Below, one piece after another: positions 55,663 to 64,000 of a stretch of 64,000 bases of DNA (positions are counted from its first letter, which is position 1; every line of letters starts with the position of its first letter). The notes beneath the pieces were generated by a model. It saw only the letters and a program-made list of their open reading frames with translations. It was not told the DNA's origin and made no database searches. Source of the DNA: Echinicola strongylocentroti (GTDB lineage Bacteria > Bacteroidota > Bacteroidia > Cytophagales > Cyclobacteriaceae); contig NZ_CP030041.1 in the NCBI RefSeq assembly GCF_003260975.1, positions 3,333,001-3,397,000 of the forward strand, read 5' to 3'. The translations under genes were made by a program, and so were the position numbers.

Positions 55663-56926
55663 GCTTTAAATGCTGTTGTGTAGAAAGTGTTGGGACAGGG
55701 CCAAGAGTCTTGTCAGATGCTAGTAGCAAGAGCCAAGAATCAAGACTGGTTTACGGAGGCGAGAGCATCCTCAAATCCGTCATTGAGATGACCAGAGGGA
55801 AGAAGCCCGCCTCCCGGAGGGCAGGCAATCCCGTATTTACCCCCTAAATCCCCCTTAAAGGAGACTTCTTGATCTCGTAATCGAAATCTATTCCTCACCC
55901 TAAAGGGGGAGGTTAGTTGGGGGGAAATTACCATCTTCCAGTCTAGCCCGCTATGACGGAGACGAAATCAAGTCTCAGTTCTCACATCTCAATTCTAATG
56001 TCTTTTCCAACATTTCTACATTGTTTAAGAAATCATTTAGTTATTCCCAGCGCTAAAATAGCCCCGGGCCAGGCTGCCCTACCAGGCGCCGATGATCTTT
56101 GAGGATCATAAAGCGAATGCAGCCAACGAAATGAAGTATCAAGATTTTAGTATCAAGTAGCTAGACTAGATACCGGATTGATCTTGATGGCTTAAAAGTG
56201 GATACCGATCTTTTGTAAGTATTAAGTGGCTGGATTTCAGTATCAAGTACTTCCATCGTTCCTATTCCTTCAATTAGAAATCGGTACAGGCTTACTACTC
56301 ATTTTACAATAGGTTTGATGGCGGTTTATTATTCACGGTATCGATATATGGGATAAGTATTAGTATCAGGACAAAAATCGAGTCTTGATACTATCTACTA
56401 TCATCTTGCGACTTAGATCGGATTTTTTGGTTTGCGGCGAAAGACAAGGTCGAAGATGGTGATACCGGACTGGTGAGGGACAAAAACTGATGATTTCTGT
56501 TCCTTACCGGTCGGTCTTTCCATCCAAAGGTCAAACGCTGAAAAATGTTTTGTTTTCTGTTCCATCGCTTTAAAGTTTATATGGAACGTCTCAGGGTAAA
56601 AAATAAGGCGCAGGCCCTCTTTCTTACTCTAACTGTGGTACCGCCAAGCACCTTGGAACGAGCAAGCGAGTAGCCCACGCCAAAGGCGTGAGCATTTCCC
56701 CACTTTTTGTCTCGTTCCTAAAAGAATTTGGCGGTTTTCAGTTAAGAGACGCAAAGAGCGAATGCATCAAAGATGATTTTATTTCATTCGCAAAATTATA
56801 GGTCCATTTCAAAATTTGAAATTTCACTCACCACAAATATAGAAAAAAATATCTAAGTGTTGGTTTTTAGACCAACAAAATTTATTCTTTTTTCTCACAT
56901 CTTCCTTATTCATCAGTTAAGAAAAA
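55663..56926. other. 1.26 kb mostly non-coding, repeat-like text
   Basis: Upstream of tlpA the DNA has typical intergenic filler: CCCCCTAAATCCCCCTTAAA near 55840-55859 and a CCCTAAAGGGGGAGGTTAGT line near 55899-55918, phrases that recur between genes in this phylum; several 'atcaagta' repeats at 56130-56260; and an imperfect hairpin around CACGCCAAAGGCGTGAGC at about 56675-56692. A small possible gene is listed separately (56413-56565). From about 56800 the DNA becomes AT-rich, marking the entry to the defence island. Confidence 0.5.
56413..56565 (-). CDS. Possible small protein, 50 residues
   Basis: A 50-codon frame starts at ATG 56565 and ends TAA at 56413-56415. Its product starts MEQKTKHFSAFDLWMERPTG and ends VFRRKPKNPI; codon choice looks like that of genes nearby, and it contains no repeats. 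There is no signal peptide or recognisable domain. It lies 750 bp upstream of tlpA on the same strand. It may be a genuine small gene or chance. Confidence 0.35.
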   Translation of the reverse strand: MEQKTKHFSAFDLWMERPTGKEQKSSVFVPHQSGITIFDLVFRRKPKNPI

Positions 56927-57190
56927 ATGAAACCTGAAGAAAAGGAACGGTTATTAAAATTATTAGGAGAAAGATTAAATGTCCTAAAGAAACAATCCAA
57001 TAGGAGCTACAGAGAACTCGCCCTAAGATGTGACCTAGATTTTGCGGACATAAAAAAATATGAAGAAGGAAAAAAAGACATTCAATTCTCTACAATTATT
57101 GAATTATCTAAAGCATATGGAGTAAACCCAAAAAAAATCTTTGATATTGATTTTGGGATTGATTTTGGAGATATAGAAAACCACACTTAA
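56927..57190 (+). CDS. XRE-family helix-turn-helix regulator
   Basis: An 87-residue DNA-binding protein. The HTH runs over about residues 14-70: LNVLKKQSNRSYRELALRCD, then DFADIKKYEEGKKDIQFSTI and KAYGVNPKKIF, a classic Cro/C1-type fold. Small stand-alone XRE proteins like this often control nearby restriction-modification or other defence genes, acting as controller proteins. Its codon use is AT-rich like the rest of the island. A terminator lies 160 bp downstream, so it is not simply co-transcribed with the ATPase gene that follows. Confidence 0.88.
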   Translation: MKPEEKERLLKLLGERLNVLKKQSNRSYRELALRCDLDFADIKKYEEGKKDIQFSTIIELSKAYGVNPKKIFDIDFGIDFGDIENHT

Positions 57191-57569
57191 AAATTTGTAA
57201 TTGAATCAATACCACTTGAAATATTACTTAATCCCCTTTTAAACCGATCAAATTTGTATAAACAGTGGATTTAAGCTTTCAAATTTCTTAAATTAGAGAA
57301 GCTGAGAAATTGTGATAAGTTGTTTAAACCCTATTCAATAAATTATGGAAGCCCTCGGATTGGAGGGCTTTTTTATAGGGGTTTGGTGAAAAATACCCCA
57401 AATAGGGTATTTTATTTATAAAATGGACTTTTTAGTTTTGGAGGATGTGTCCAAAGGATATTTTAAAATAAAACTCGTCTCGGGTTTACCAATCCAACAA
57501 ATAACGGGGGCTTTTTAAACCTTTGGTTAACAGATATACAAGTTTTAGCTAATAATTTCATGAATTTTT
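57191..57569. other. 379 bp intergenic with one terminator
   Basis: Apart from the hairpin at 57349-57375, this AT-rich stretch shows no gene. A promoter for the ATPase gene is expected in its right half, but no clear match to the Bacteroidota -33/-7 pattern was settled on. Confidence 0.5.
57349..57375 (+). terminator. Intrinsic terminator in the HTH-ATPase gap
   Basis: AAGCCCTC (57349-57356) pairs with GAGGGCTT (57363-57370) around a 6-nt loop, followed by TTTTA. It is a strong terminator for transcripts from the XRE gene side. Confidence 0.8.
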
Positions 57570-59828
57570 ATGATCACTAGAATAAATAAATTAAAAGATT
57601 TCGGAGTTTATAAAGACTTTAATCGAACAGGTGATTTACAAGACTTTGAAGAGCTTAACATCATTTATGGTTGGAACTATTCAGGAAAGACAACCATTTC
57701 TCGTCTATTTTCCTTCTTGAACAAAGAATTACCTTCAGATTTTTCAGACTCAACAATTGAATTACATAGAACAGATGGTAGTCGAATATCGAAAGAAAAC
57801 CTTTCCATTCCAGGTAGGTCTGTACATGTTTTCAATGCAGATTTTATTGAAAAAAACCTCAAATGGGATGGAGAATCCTTTGAAGCGATTAAAGTATTAT
57901 TAGTTGGAGAAGATGCAATAGAAGCTCAAGATCAAATTAATGACTATAGCTCAAAAATTCAAAAAATCGAAGCGATCATTAAAAAGCTTCAATTGACTAT
58001 TTCAGAAGGGAACAATAACATTTCAACTAAACAAACAGATAGAGCCTCAGAAATAAAACGAGTATTACAATTAGTCCAAACTTATACAAAGACACATTTA
58101 AAACCTACCTTCGATTCGATAAGAGACGACTATGAATCTTATATTCTAGGAAATAAAGAGTATACTGCAGAACTATCAAAAGCTTTGGTTAATGAAAGTG
58201 ATCGTCTACCTGACAACCTTTCTAGTATCAATTTACATTTAAGCTTATCTGCTTTGAAAAATGAAGCTTCAACACTTCTATCACATATACCAGAACTTAC
58301 TAATACTATTGAGTATTTCATTAAAAACCCACAGGTATCAACATGGGTTGAAAATGGATTACCATTTCTAGAAAAGAATGAGAATTGTCATTTTTGCGGA
58401 AATAAAATCACTGAAGAAAGAAAATCGGAACTTCTATCACACTTCTCTGAAGACTTAAAAAATCATAAACGAAAGATTGCAGACTTAATTTCCAGGCTTA
58501 ACAGCAAAAAGGCATCAGAAATCAATCTTAGCCAGACTCAATTCTATTCAGAAAATCAACCTTCTTTTATAAAGTTCAAAGACGAAATAAACGAAGGAAT
58601 CACTTTATTTAATTCAGATATAGAAAGGGTTATTTTAAAACTTCAGAAAAAATCAGATTCCCCTTTTAAACCAGATACTGAACCTATAACATTTAATTAC
58701 AATGAAGAACTAATTACTGGTTCGGTAAAAGAATTAAACGATATAATTGAAACTAACAATCAAACTTCTAAAGATCTTTTAGAACAAAAAGCTTTATCAA
58801 TTGAAGCTATAAAAAAACATCTGGTTGCCGAATTAATTGAATCTCTCAACTTGGAAGAGATTCAAGAAAAAGAGTCTATTTACCTTAACAGAATTGAAGC
58901 GTTCAAAAAGAGATCTTCAGAGTGGAAAAGCGAAATTGAAATATTAGAAGGAACTATTAGCGAAGCACAAAAAGGCAAAGAAGAACTTAACAAGTTAATA
59001 TCCAAGTTTTTAGGGAGAGACGAAGTGCAGGTTGAAGTCAAAAATATTGCTGGTACCGAAAGATTTGTGCTACAGAGAGGAAGTCAAAAAGCACGTTATC
59101 TAAGCGAAGGAGAAAAAACGGCAATTGCTCTATCATTTTTTATTACGACTTTACAAGAAGTCAATAATCTTGATCAAGCGATTGTATACATAGATGACCC
59201 AATTTCAAGCCTCGACTCAAATCATATTTTTCAAGTTAATGCATTCATTAAAGAGCTATTCTTCAAAAAAGAAGATGATAACTCACCATGGAAGTTGTTA
59301 GTCAAGCAATTATTCATTTCAACTCACAACTTCGACTTTTTCAATTTATTAACAGAACTACCGCTACCAGCAAAAAAGAAAAAGTACTTTCAAACAGTGA
59401 GAAAAGGTGAGTCTGAGTCAACGTTTAAAAACTTACCAAAATCACTACAAAATTATTCGTCAGAATATCATTACTTATTTGAATTACTACACAAATTCCA
59501 CGAATCAGAAGACAAGGATGACTATCCAACTTTAATGGGACTCCCAAATGCGATAAGACGTTTTACAGAACTATACACTTATTCTAGGCTTCCAACTAAT
59601 AAAAGTGCTACTGTTGATCAAAGAGCCGATAAGCTTTGGGGGGCAGAACGATCTAAAAGAATTCTTAAGGTTCTTCATTACTTCAGTCATGCAAATAGTA
59701 TAACCAGAATACAAGGGAATAGTGACCTAATTTGCGATATCGAGAACGCAGTTGAAGATTTAATAACGGAACTAAAAACGGATCCTCTTCATTATGATGA
59801 ACTCGTGAAATCTTTACCGAAAAACTAG
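57570..59828 (+). CDS. RloC/PrrC-like AAA ATPase, candidate tRNA anticodon nuclease
   Basis: A 752-residue protein with an ABC/SMC-type ATPase split by a coiled coil. Walker A is YGWNYSGKTTISRL (about 30-43); the signature-like LSEGEKTAIALSF (about 511-523) and Walker B VYIDDPISSLDSNH (about 539-552) follow. The coiled coil (about 115-485) carries a zinc-hook-like CHFC (Cys273, Cys276). The C-terminal 120 residues contain R663-x3-E667 followed by H703 and H707, compatible with the Arg-Glu-His triad described for PrrC and RloC anticodon nucleases (spacing Arg to Glu equal; Glu to His somewhat longer). RloC genes were named for their linkage to restriction loci, and a type I locus lies downstream. 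Nuclease activity is inference. Confidence 0.75.
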   Translation: MITRINKLKDFGVYKDFNRTGDLQDFEELNIIYGWNYSGKTTISRLFSFLNKELPSDFSDSTIELHRTDGSRISKENLSIPGRSVHVFNADFIEKNLKWDGESFEAIKVLLVGEDAIEAQDQINDYSSKIQKIEAIIKKLQLTISEGNNNISTKQTDRASEIKRVLQLVQTYTKTHLKPTFDSIRDDYESYILGNKEYTAELSKALVNESDRLPDNLSSINLHLSLSALKNEASTLLSHIPELTNTIEYFIKNPQVSTWVENGLPFLEKNENCHFCGNKITEERKSELLSHFSEDLKNHKRKIADLISRLNSKKASEINLSQTQFYSENQPSFIKFKDEINEGITLFNSDIERVILKLQKKSDSPFKPDTEPITFNYNEELITGSVKELNDIIETNNQTSKDLLEQKALSIEAIKKHLVAELIESLNLEEIQEKESIYLNRIEAFKKRSSEWKSEIEILEGTISEAQKGKEELNKLISKFLGRDEVQVEVKNIAGTERFVLQRGSQKARYLSEGEKTAIALSFFITTLQEVNNLDQAIVYIDDPISSLDSNHIFQVNAFIKELFFKKEDDNSPWKLLVKQLFISTHNFDFFNLLTELPLPAKKKKYFQTVRKGESESTFKNLPKSLQNYSSEYHYLFELLHKFHESEDKDDYPTLMGLPNAIRRFTELYTYSRLPTNKSATVDQRADKLWGAERSKRILKVLHYFSHANSITRIQGNSDLICDIENAVEDLITELKTDPLHYDELVKSLPKN

Positions 59829-59850
59829 CTACAATCGAGTCCCCCCGACT

Positions 59851-59898
59851 GGGTGGAGTATGCCGCTCCACCCTACTATCATGGGAATTTGTAATTCC
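59851..59898. repeat. REP-like pair of hairpins
   Basis: GGGTGGAG (59851-59858) and CTCCACCC (59866-59873) form a perfect stem around TATGCCG, and 10 bp later GGAATT/AATTCC (59884-59889 and 59893-59898) form another. They lie just after the ATPase stop. They resemble REP/BIME units, and the first could also act as a terminator although no T run follows. Confidence 0.45.
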
Positions 59899-60060
59899 TT
59901 GTTCAAGAGCTGTCTGCAAAGGAATGTATCTAAGCAGTTCATCCTAATTTAGATTGTTTTTTTGGATTATTATGACACTCATAAAATTTCAAGTCAATTT
60001 GTGTCAATAGTATGTTTAAAAAAAATATAATGGATTAATTTACCCCAAATCAAATACGAT

Positions 60061-60827
60061 ATGAAATATGCAATTGTAGCTGGCAAAAAACAGAAGCTTT
60101 CAAAGGGGGAAAGGGAATTTGCCCATGTTGTAAATCCGCTGTAAATGCCAAATGTGGGGATGTTAAAATTAATCACTGGGCACATATTGGAAAAAGAAAA
60201 TGTGAGTCCTGGTGGGAAAATGAAACAAAATGGCATAGACAATGGAAAAACCATTTTCCGGAGTATTGGCAAGAAATAGTACATTCTGATGAAACAGGAG
60301 AAAAACATATCGCCGATGTAAAAACCAAAAAAGATTGGGTATTGGAATTTCAACATTCATATATCACACCTGAAGAACGAAATTCTAGGAATACTTTTTA
60401 TTCTAAATTGGTTTGGATCATAGATGGGTTAAGAAGAAAAACTGACAGAATGCAATTTCAAAAAATATTAGAAGAAAGTTCCAGGGCTCCAATAGGCAAC
60501 TTAAATATCCGAAAGATATCCTTCCCAGAGGAATCTCGACTTTTGAAAGAATGGTTTGATTGTGGAGTTCCAGTTTTTTTTGATTTTGGTCAAACTGGAT
60601 TATGGTTTTTACTTCCTTTTGATATTAAAGATGAAGCATATTTGATACATTTTTCTCGAGAAGAATTTATCAAAGTTCATAATAATGAAGGATTTAACGA
60701 ATTGATAAATGAAATCATTCCAAATATACAAAACATGATATCTGGGTTTAGAAGGAAAATTGATAATATGTCTGTAAATAAATTATTAAACCCTAAAAGA
60801 AGAACTACTAGGAGACGAAGATTTTAA
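60061..60827 (+). pseudogene. CoiA-like nuclease gene with a one-base frameshift
   Basis: From ATG 60061 the frame runs 17 codons (MKYAIVAGKKQKLSKGER) and then closes at about 60148. One frame over from 60114, translation continues without stops: GICPCCKSAVNAKCGDVKIN, then HWAHIGKRKCESWW, KHIADVKTKKDWVLEFQHS and on to 60827. This matches the CoiA-like group: a zinc ribbon (CPCC plus later cysteines) and the nuclease core with Asp in ADVK and Glu in LEFQHS. Restoring one G in the G-run near 60106-60115 would give a 255-residue protein. The rest is intact, so the break is recent, a sequencing error, or a programmed shift. Starting at 60342 would leave out the Asp and the zinc ribbon. Confidence 0.8.
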
Positions 60828-60904
60828 GCAGCAAAAAGATGCTTTAATAAGTCTTTAAAAACAAGGCAAAAAGTTTAATCATTAACTATTAAATAGAACT
60901 GATA

Positions 60905-61645
60905 ATGAAACAATTAGACAACTATGCTTTAGAAAGTAAAATTTCTGACTTTTTCAGTAATATCAAATACGCAGGGGATTACGACGTTGAATTGACCAAG
61001 ACCAAGCATCTGATGAATTTTCTTGGGAAGCAGTTGATTTCCAAAAGAATATTGACCAGGATTGAAAAGGATTATGATGACCTAAAGAAAAAGATTGACC
61101 TTTATGAAAACGGTGAATCAGAATTACGTAAAGAAATACTTTCTTTAATTGAAGAAGATTCATTTAACCAAGGGGCTTTTGGATATTTCACGATCGTGCA
61201 TGTATTGGATAGACCAAATAATAACGGCAATTACCAATTTTTACATGGCATTCTTCATAAATATTATGACATAGCTCTCAGATGGAGTGATGAAAAATCC
61301 CATTTTTCAGATTTAGTTCTTGAACCATTCGAAGATCTAATAGACTGGTATCTAAATGATGCCCAAACAGAAAACCCTGAGGACTACTATTCTCAAAATG
61401 AATTTGAAAAGGTCAGAGAAGATATCGACAAAATATTTGAAGAGCTTCAAAAACAGGGTAAAGGCCAGGAAATTATTTATGATGATTTAATGGCGGAATT
61501 CGAAGAATTGAAAGAGTTGATTAGCACGTTAAATAAAAAGAACTTGGGACAATTACTAAAAGGAAAGCTAATGGATTGGGGAATTAGCCAAGGAGTTACT
61601 TCCATTGCTGATGAAGTCATTAAACAATTAGATTTTGTGGGATAA
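60905..61645 (+). CDS. Unknown 246-residue protein inside the defence island
   Basis: A soluble, highly charged and mostly helical protein with no signal peptide, membrane helix or metal motif. Notable segments are FGYFTIVHVLDRPNNNGNYQ (about 97-116), HGILHKYYDIALRWSDEKSH (about 118-137) and a C-terminal helix KNLGQLLKGKLMDWGISQGV. I do not recognise a family. It lies between the CoiA-like gene (77 bp) and the hsdS gene (184 bp) on the same strand and shares their AT-rich composition, so it is probably part of the island's defence set. Confidence 0.75.
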   Translation: MKQLDNYALESKISDFFSNIKYAGDYDVELTKTKHLMNFLGKQLISKRILTRIEKDYDDLKKKIDLYENGESELRKEILSLIEEDSFNQGAFGYFTIVHVLDRPNNNGNYQFLHGILHKYYDIALRWSDEKSHFSDLVLEPFEDLIDWYLNDAQTENPEDYYSQNEFEKVREDIDKIFEELQKQGKGQEIIYDDLMAEFEELKELISTLNKKNLGQLLKGKLMDWGISQGVTSIADEVIKQLDFVG

Positions 61646-61829
61646 TTTACGGTTTAAATTCTTCCTTTAATTATTTCAAACACTCTTCCGTAGTTCTATT
61701 TCAGGCATCTCATCATAGGTATGGCTATTGAGCAAAATTAAGGATAAGTAGAATTTCTACAAAAAAACTACTTTTCTTTGTTCACTATTAAATTTTTTAA
61801 ATATTTGTAGAGATTGTACTAAGCAATAA

Positions 61830-62399
61830 GTGAAAGTGACTCTAAAAGATATCTATGAAATTCATACCGGATTGTTTGCAAGGCCTGAGAAATTAGGAGA
61901 TGTAACATATCTTCAGGCAAGGCATTTTGATGAAGAAGGGAATTTAGTGTGTGAATTAGAAAAAGATTTATCCACTTCAGAAATCAATCCCAAACATATT
62001 TTAAATCAGGGCGACTTGCTATATGCTGCCAAGGGGAATAAAAATTTTGCATTTCTCTATACAGAGGGATTGGTTCCAGCGGTAGCTTCCACTTCATTTT
62101 TTGTGTTAAGACCAAAGGTAAATCAGAGTATTAAAAAAGTAGTTCCTGAATACATGTTGTGGTATCTTAATCAGCCAAAAACCATGGATTATCTAAAATC
62201 CATGGCTAAGGGTACCTCAATGCTTTCAATCTCTAAACAAACCTTGGCCGATTTGGAAGTCGAAATTCCTGTTGAATCAATCCAGGAGAAAATAGGTGCT
62301 ATCAACGCTCTACGTAAACAGGAAAAGAAAATTATCCACCAATTAGAAGTACTTAAAGATCAATTTATTCAATCAAGATTATTGAAAGTAATAAAGTAA
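61830..62399 (+). CDS. hsdS: Half-size type I restriction specificity subunit
   Basis: A 189-residue HsdS-like protein with a single target-recognition domain (about 1-140) and one conserved helical dimerisation segment (about 145-185: IQEKIGAINALRKQEKKIIH, then LEVLKDQFIQSRL). A full HsdS has two of each in about 400 residues, so two copies of this protein would be needed to build a bipartite, palindromic recognition site. The conserved SMLSISKQTLADLEVEIP segment is typical of the end of a TRD. The start is GTG at 61830. Its stop lies one base before the hsdM ATG, so they are translationally coupled; S before M is not the usual order. Confidence 0.85.
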   Translation: MKVTLKDIYEIHTGLFARPEKLGDVTYLQARHFDEEGNLVCELEKDLSTSEINPKHILNQGDLLYAAKGNKNFAFLYTEGLVPAVASTSFFVLRPKVNQSIKKVVPEYMLWYLNQPKTMDYLKSMAKGTSMLSISKQTLADLEVEIPVESIQEKIGAINALRKQEKKIIHQLEVLKDQFIQSRLLKVIK

Positions 62400-62400
62400 T

Positions 62401-63963
62401 ATGGCTATAATAACACAGAAAGCAATTAATGATGCCGTTTGGAAGGCTTGTGATACTTTTAGAGGGAGTATAGATCCAAGTGTGTATAAGGATTATATCC
62501 TAACCATGCTTTTTATTAAATACTTAAGCGATGTACACGATGATAAATATGAAGCTTATCTTGATAAATATAGTGGGGATGTAGAAAGGGCAAAAAGAGC
62601 AATGCTACATGAGCGGTTCAAGGTACCTGAAAATAGTCATTTTAAATTCCTATATGAGAATAGAAATGCTTCGAATATTGGAGAACTGATCGATATTGCC
62701 CTTGAGGACCTTGAAGAAGCCAACAGGCAAAAGCTATTCACCGAAGACGGGGTGGGTATTTTTCAAAATATCAACTTTAATAGCAGTGTACTTGGAGAAA
62801 CAAAGGATAAAAATACAAGGTTAAAAAACCTGCTATTGGACTTTAACAAACCAGAGCTTGACCTAAGGCCTTCCCACCTGGATGGAACTGATATTATAGG
62901 TGGGGCTTATGAATATTTGATATCGAACTTTGCCAGCGATGCTGGTAAAAAGGCTGGGGAATTCTTTACACCAAGTGAAGTATCTACCTTATTGGCAAAA
63001 TTAACCAAGTCCGCACCTGGATCCAGAATATGTGATCCTACTTGTGGTTCCGGTTCTCTTCTGATCAAAGCAGGTCAGGAAGTTGGGTCGGATAACTTTT
63101 CGCTGTATGGGCAGGAAGCCAATGGTAGTACTTGGGGTTTAGCTGTGATGAATATGTTTCTTCATGGATTTGATAATGCTACTATTAGATGGGGAGACAC
63201 CATACGTAATCCCAAGTTGAAGGAAGGGGATAGTTTGATGAAGTTTGACACCGTGGTAGCTAATCCTCCATTCTCGCTGGATAAATGGGGCAAGGTAGAA
63301 GATAAAGATGGAGAAAAGACTACGGTTACTTATGATCCGGAAACGGACCCCTATAATCGTTTTTGGCGAGGGGTTCCGCCTAAGAGCAAGGGGGATTGGG
63401 CATTTATCAGCCATATGATCGAAACTACCTATGAAGGCAAGGGAAAGGTAGGCGTGGTCGTTCCGCATGGGGTTCTTTTTAGAGGAAGCAGTGAAGGTAA
63501 GATCAGGCAGAAAACAATAGAGGAGAATCTTTTGGAAGCTGTGATTGGTTTACCTGCTAACTTATTCTTTGGTACTGGAATTCCAGCGGCTATCCTGATT
63601 TTTAACAAGGGGAAGGAGACCAAGAATGTACTATTTGTGAATGCCAGTGCTCACTACGAAAGTGCCAAAAATCAAAATAAGCTTAGAAAAGAAGATATCG
63701 AACATATTGTCAATACTTACAGGGGTTTTAACCAAGGAAAGCTCCAGCCTGGAGTTGCTGAGGATAAGTTCAGTTATGTGGGGACATTTAAGGAGATCAA
63801 GGAAAATGACTTTAACCTGAATATCCCCAGGTATGTGGATACTTTTGAAGAAGAGCCCGAAGTGGATATAGAGTCTGTACAGGCTAAGATAAAAGAACTT
63901 GAGGGTGAATTGGAAGAAGTGCAGCAACAGATGGATAAGTATTTAAAGGAAATAGTTGGATAG
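62401..63963 (+). CDS. hsdM: Type I restriction-modification DNA methyltransferase
   Basis: A 520-residue N6-adenine methyltransferase. The N-terminal helical domain (about 5-160, KACDTFRGSIDPSVYKDYIL) is the HsdM_N type. SAM motif I is RICDPTCGSGSLLIKAG (about 208-224) and catalytic motif IV is VVANPPFSLDKWG (about 283-295), NPPF being the adenine N6 signature. The C-terminal coiled region (about 485-518) contacts HsdS. With HsdS it marks self DNA; the restriction subunit HsdR is not in the window and is expected downstream of 64 kb. Confidence 0.97.
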   Translation: MAIITQKAINDAVWKACDTFRGSIDPSVYKDYILTMLFIKYLSDVHDDKYEAYLDKYSGDVERAKRAMLHERFKVPENSHFKFLYENRNASNIGELIDIALEDLEEANRQKLFTEDGVGIFQNINFNSSVLGETKDKNTRLKNLLLDFNKPELDLRPSHLDGTDIIGGAYEYLISNFASDAGKKAGEFFTPSEVSTLLAKLTKSAPGSRICDPTCGSGSLLIKAGQEVGSDNFSLYGQEANGSTWGLAVMNMFLHGFDNATIRWGDTIRNPKLKEGDSLMKFDTVVANPPFSLDKWGKVEDKDGEKTTVTYDPETDPYNRFWRGVPPKSKGDWAFISHMIETTYEGKGKVGVVVPHGVLFRGSSEGKIRQKTIEENLLEAVIGLPANLFFGTGIPAAILIFNKGKETKNVLFVNASAHYESAKNQNKLRKEDIEHIVNTYRGFNQGKLQPGVAEDKFSYVGTFKEIKENDFNLNIPRYVDTFEEEPEVDIESVQAKIKELEGELEEVQQQMDKYLKEIVG

Positions 63964-64000
63964 ACAGGCTTCCTAAAACAATAAAAGTAAATTTTTCAAT

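Noticed and set aside
31505..64000. A second copy of the tRNA-Arg 3' end that would mark the far end of the island
   Set aside because: None was found by eye in the window; the other attachment site, if any, must be outside or diverged.
31434..64000. Prophage
   Set aside because: A large serine recombinase is present, but no capsid, terminase, portal or tail genes were seen.
63964..64000. Start of hsdR at the right edge
   Set aside because: Only 37 bp remain after hsdM with no start codon that can be assigned.

Overview
The window looks like chromosomal DNA of a Bacteroidota bacterium, most likely a member of the Cytophagales such as the Cyclobacteriaceae. The evidence is a SusC/SusD pair, TonB-receptor barrels, a GH3-family protein, a ribosomal protein S16 with a long charged C-terminal tail, fused CzcA-CzcC efflux proteins, a RadC-type JAB protein beside structured GC-rich DNA, and weak Shine-Dalgarno sites. 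The species call is inference; no marker was searched against a database.

Positions 1-31.5 kb are mostly core genome. A ClC chloride transporter is followed by an intergenic cluster of DnaA boxes that is a candidate replication origin, then a Fur-family regulator, an aspartyl protease, a large PAS/GAF histidine kinase, and a LemA/TPM-domain trio. A 1.5 kb gene-free stretch holds three copies of a roughly 300 bp repeat. Then come a TRIC-type channel, a methyltransferase, a patatin, prmA, tpiA, recX, an M14 peptidase, a RidA protein, fumC, a SPOR-like protein, recJ, lptB, GH3, a universal stress protein and a 2H phosphoesterase. A second repeat-rich gap (27.9-28.9 kb) precedes the classic rpsP-rimM-trmD-rplS cluster and a tRNA-Arg(CCT).

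The 3' half of tRNA-Arg is overlapped by the end of a large serine recombinase gene, which marks the edge of accessory DNA. From 33 to 48 kb there is a wrecked TonB-receptor gene, a heavy-metal efflux set with its own two-component system (CzcA-CzcC fusion, CzcB, response regulator, histidine kinase), a DUF4382 lipoprotein, a RadC-like JAB protein next to GC-rich structured DNA reminiscent of conjugative elements, and a TetR regulator divergent from an outer-membrane barrel gene with a clear palindromic operator between them.

From 48 to 55.7 kb lies a GC-rich cassette: a MauE/DoxX-like membrane protein and a small secreted two-cysteine protein on the + strand, facing a tlpA-susC-susD operon on the - strand. 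Its TlpA-like domain has CXXS instead of CXXC. This is the best candidate here for a poorly described system: an outer-membrane import complex coupled to periplasmic thiol chemistry and a small secreted cysteine protein.

From 56.8 kb to the end the DNA becomes AT-rich and holds a defence island: an XRE-type regulator, an RloC/PrrC-like ATPase that may be a tRNA anticodon nuclease, a CoiA-like nuclease gene broken by a one-base frameshift, an unknown 246-residue protein, and a type I restriction-modification locus in the order half-size hsdS then hsdM, with hsdR presumably beyond the right edge.
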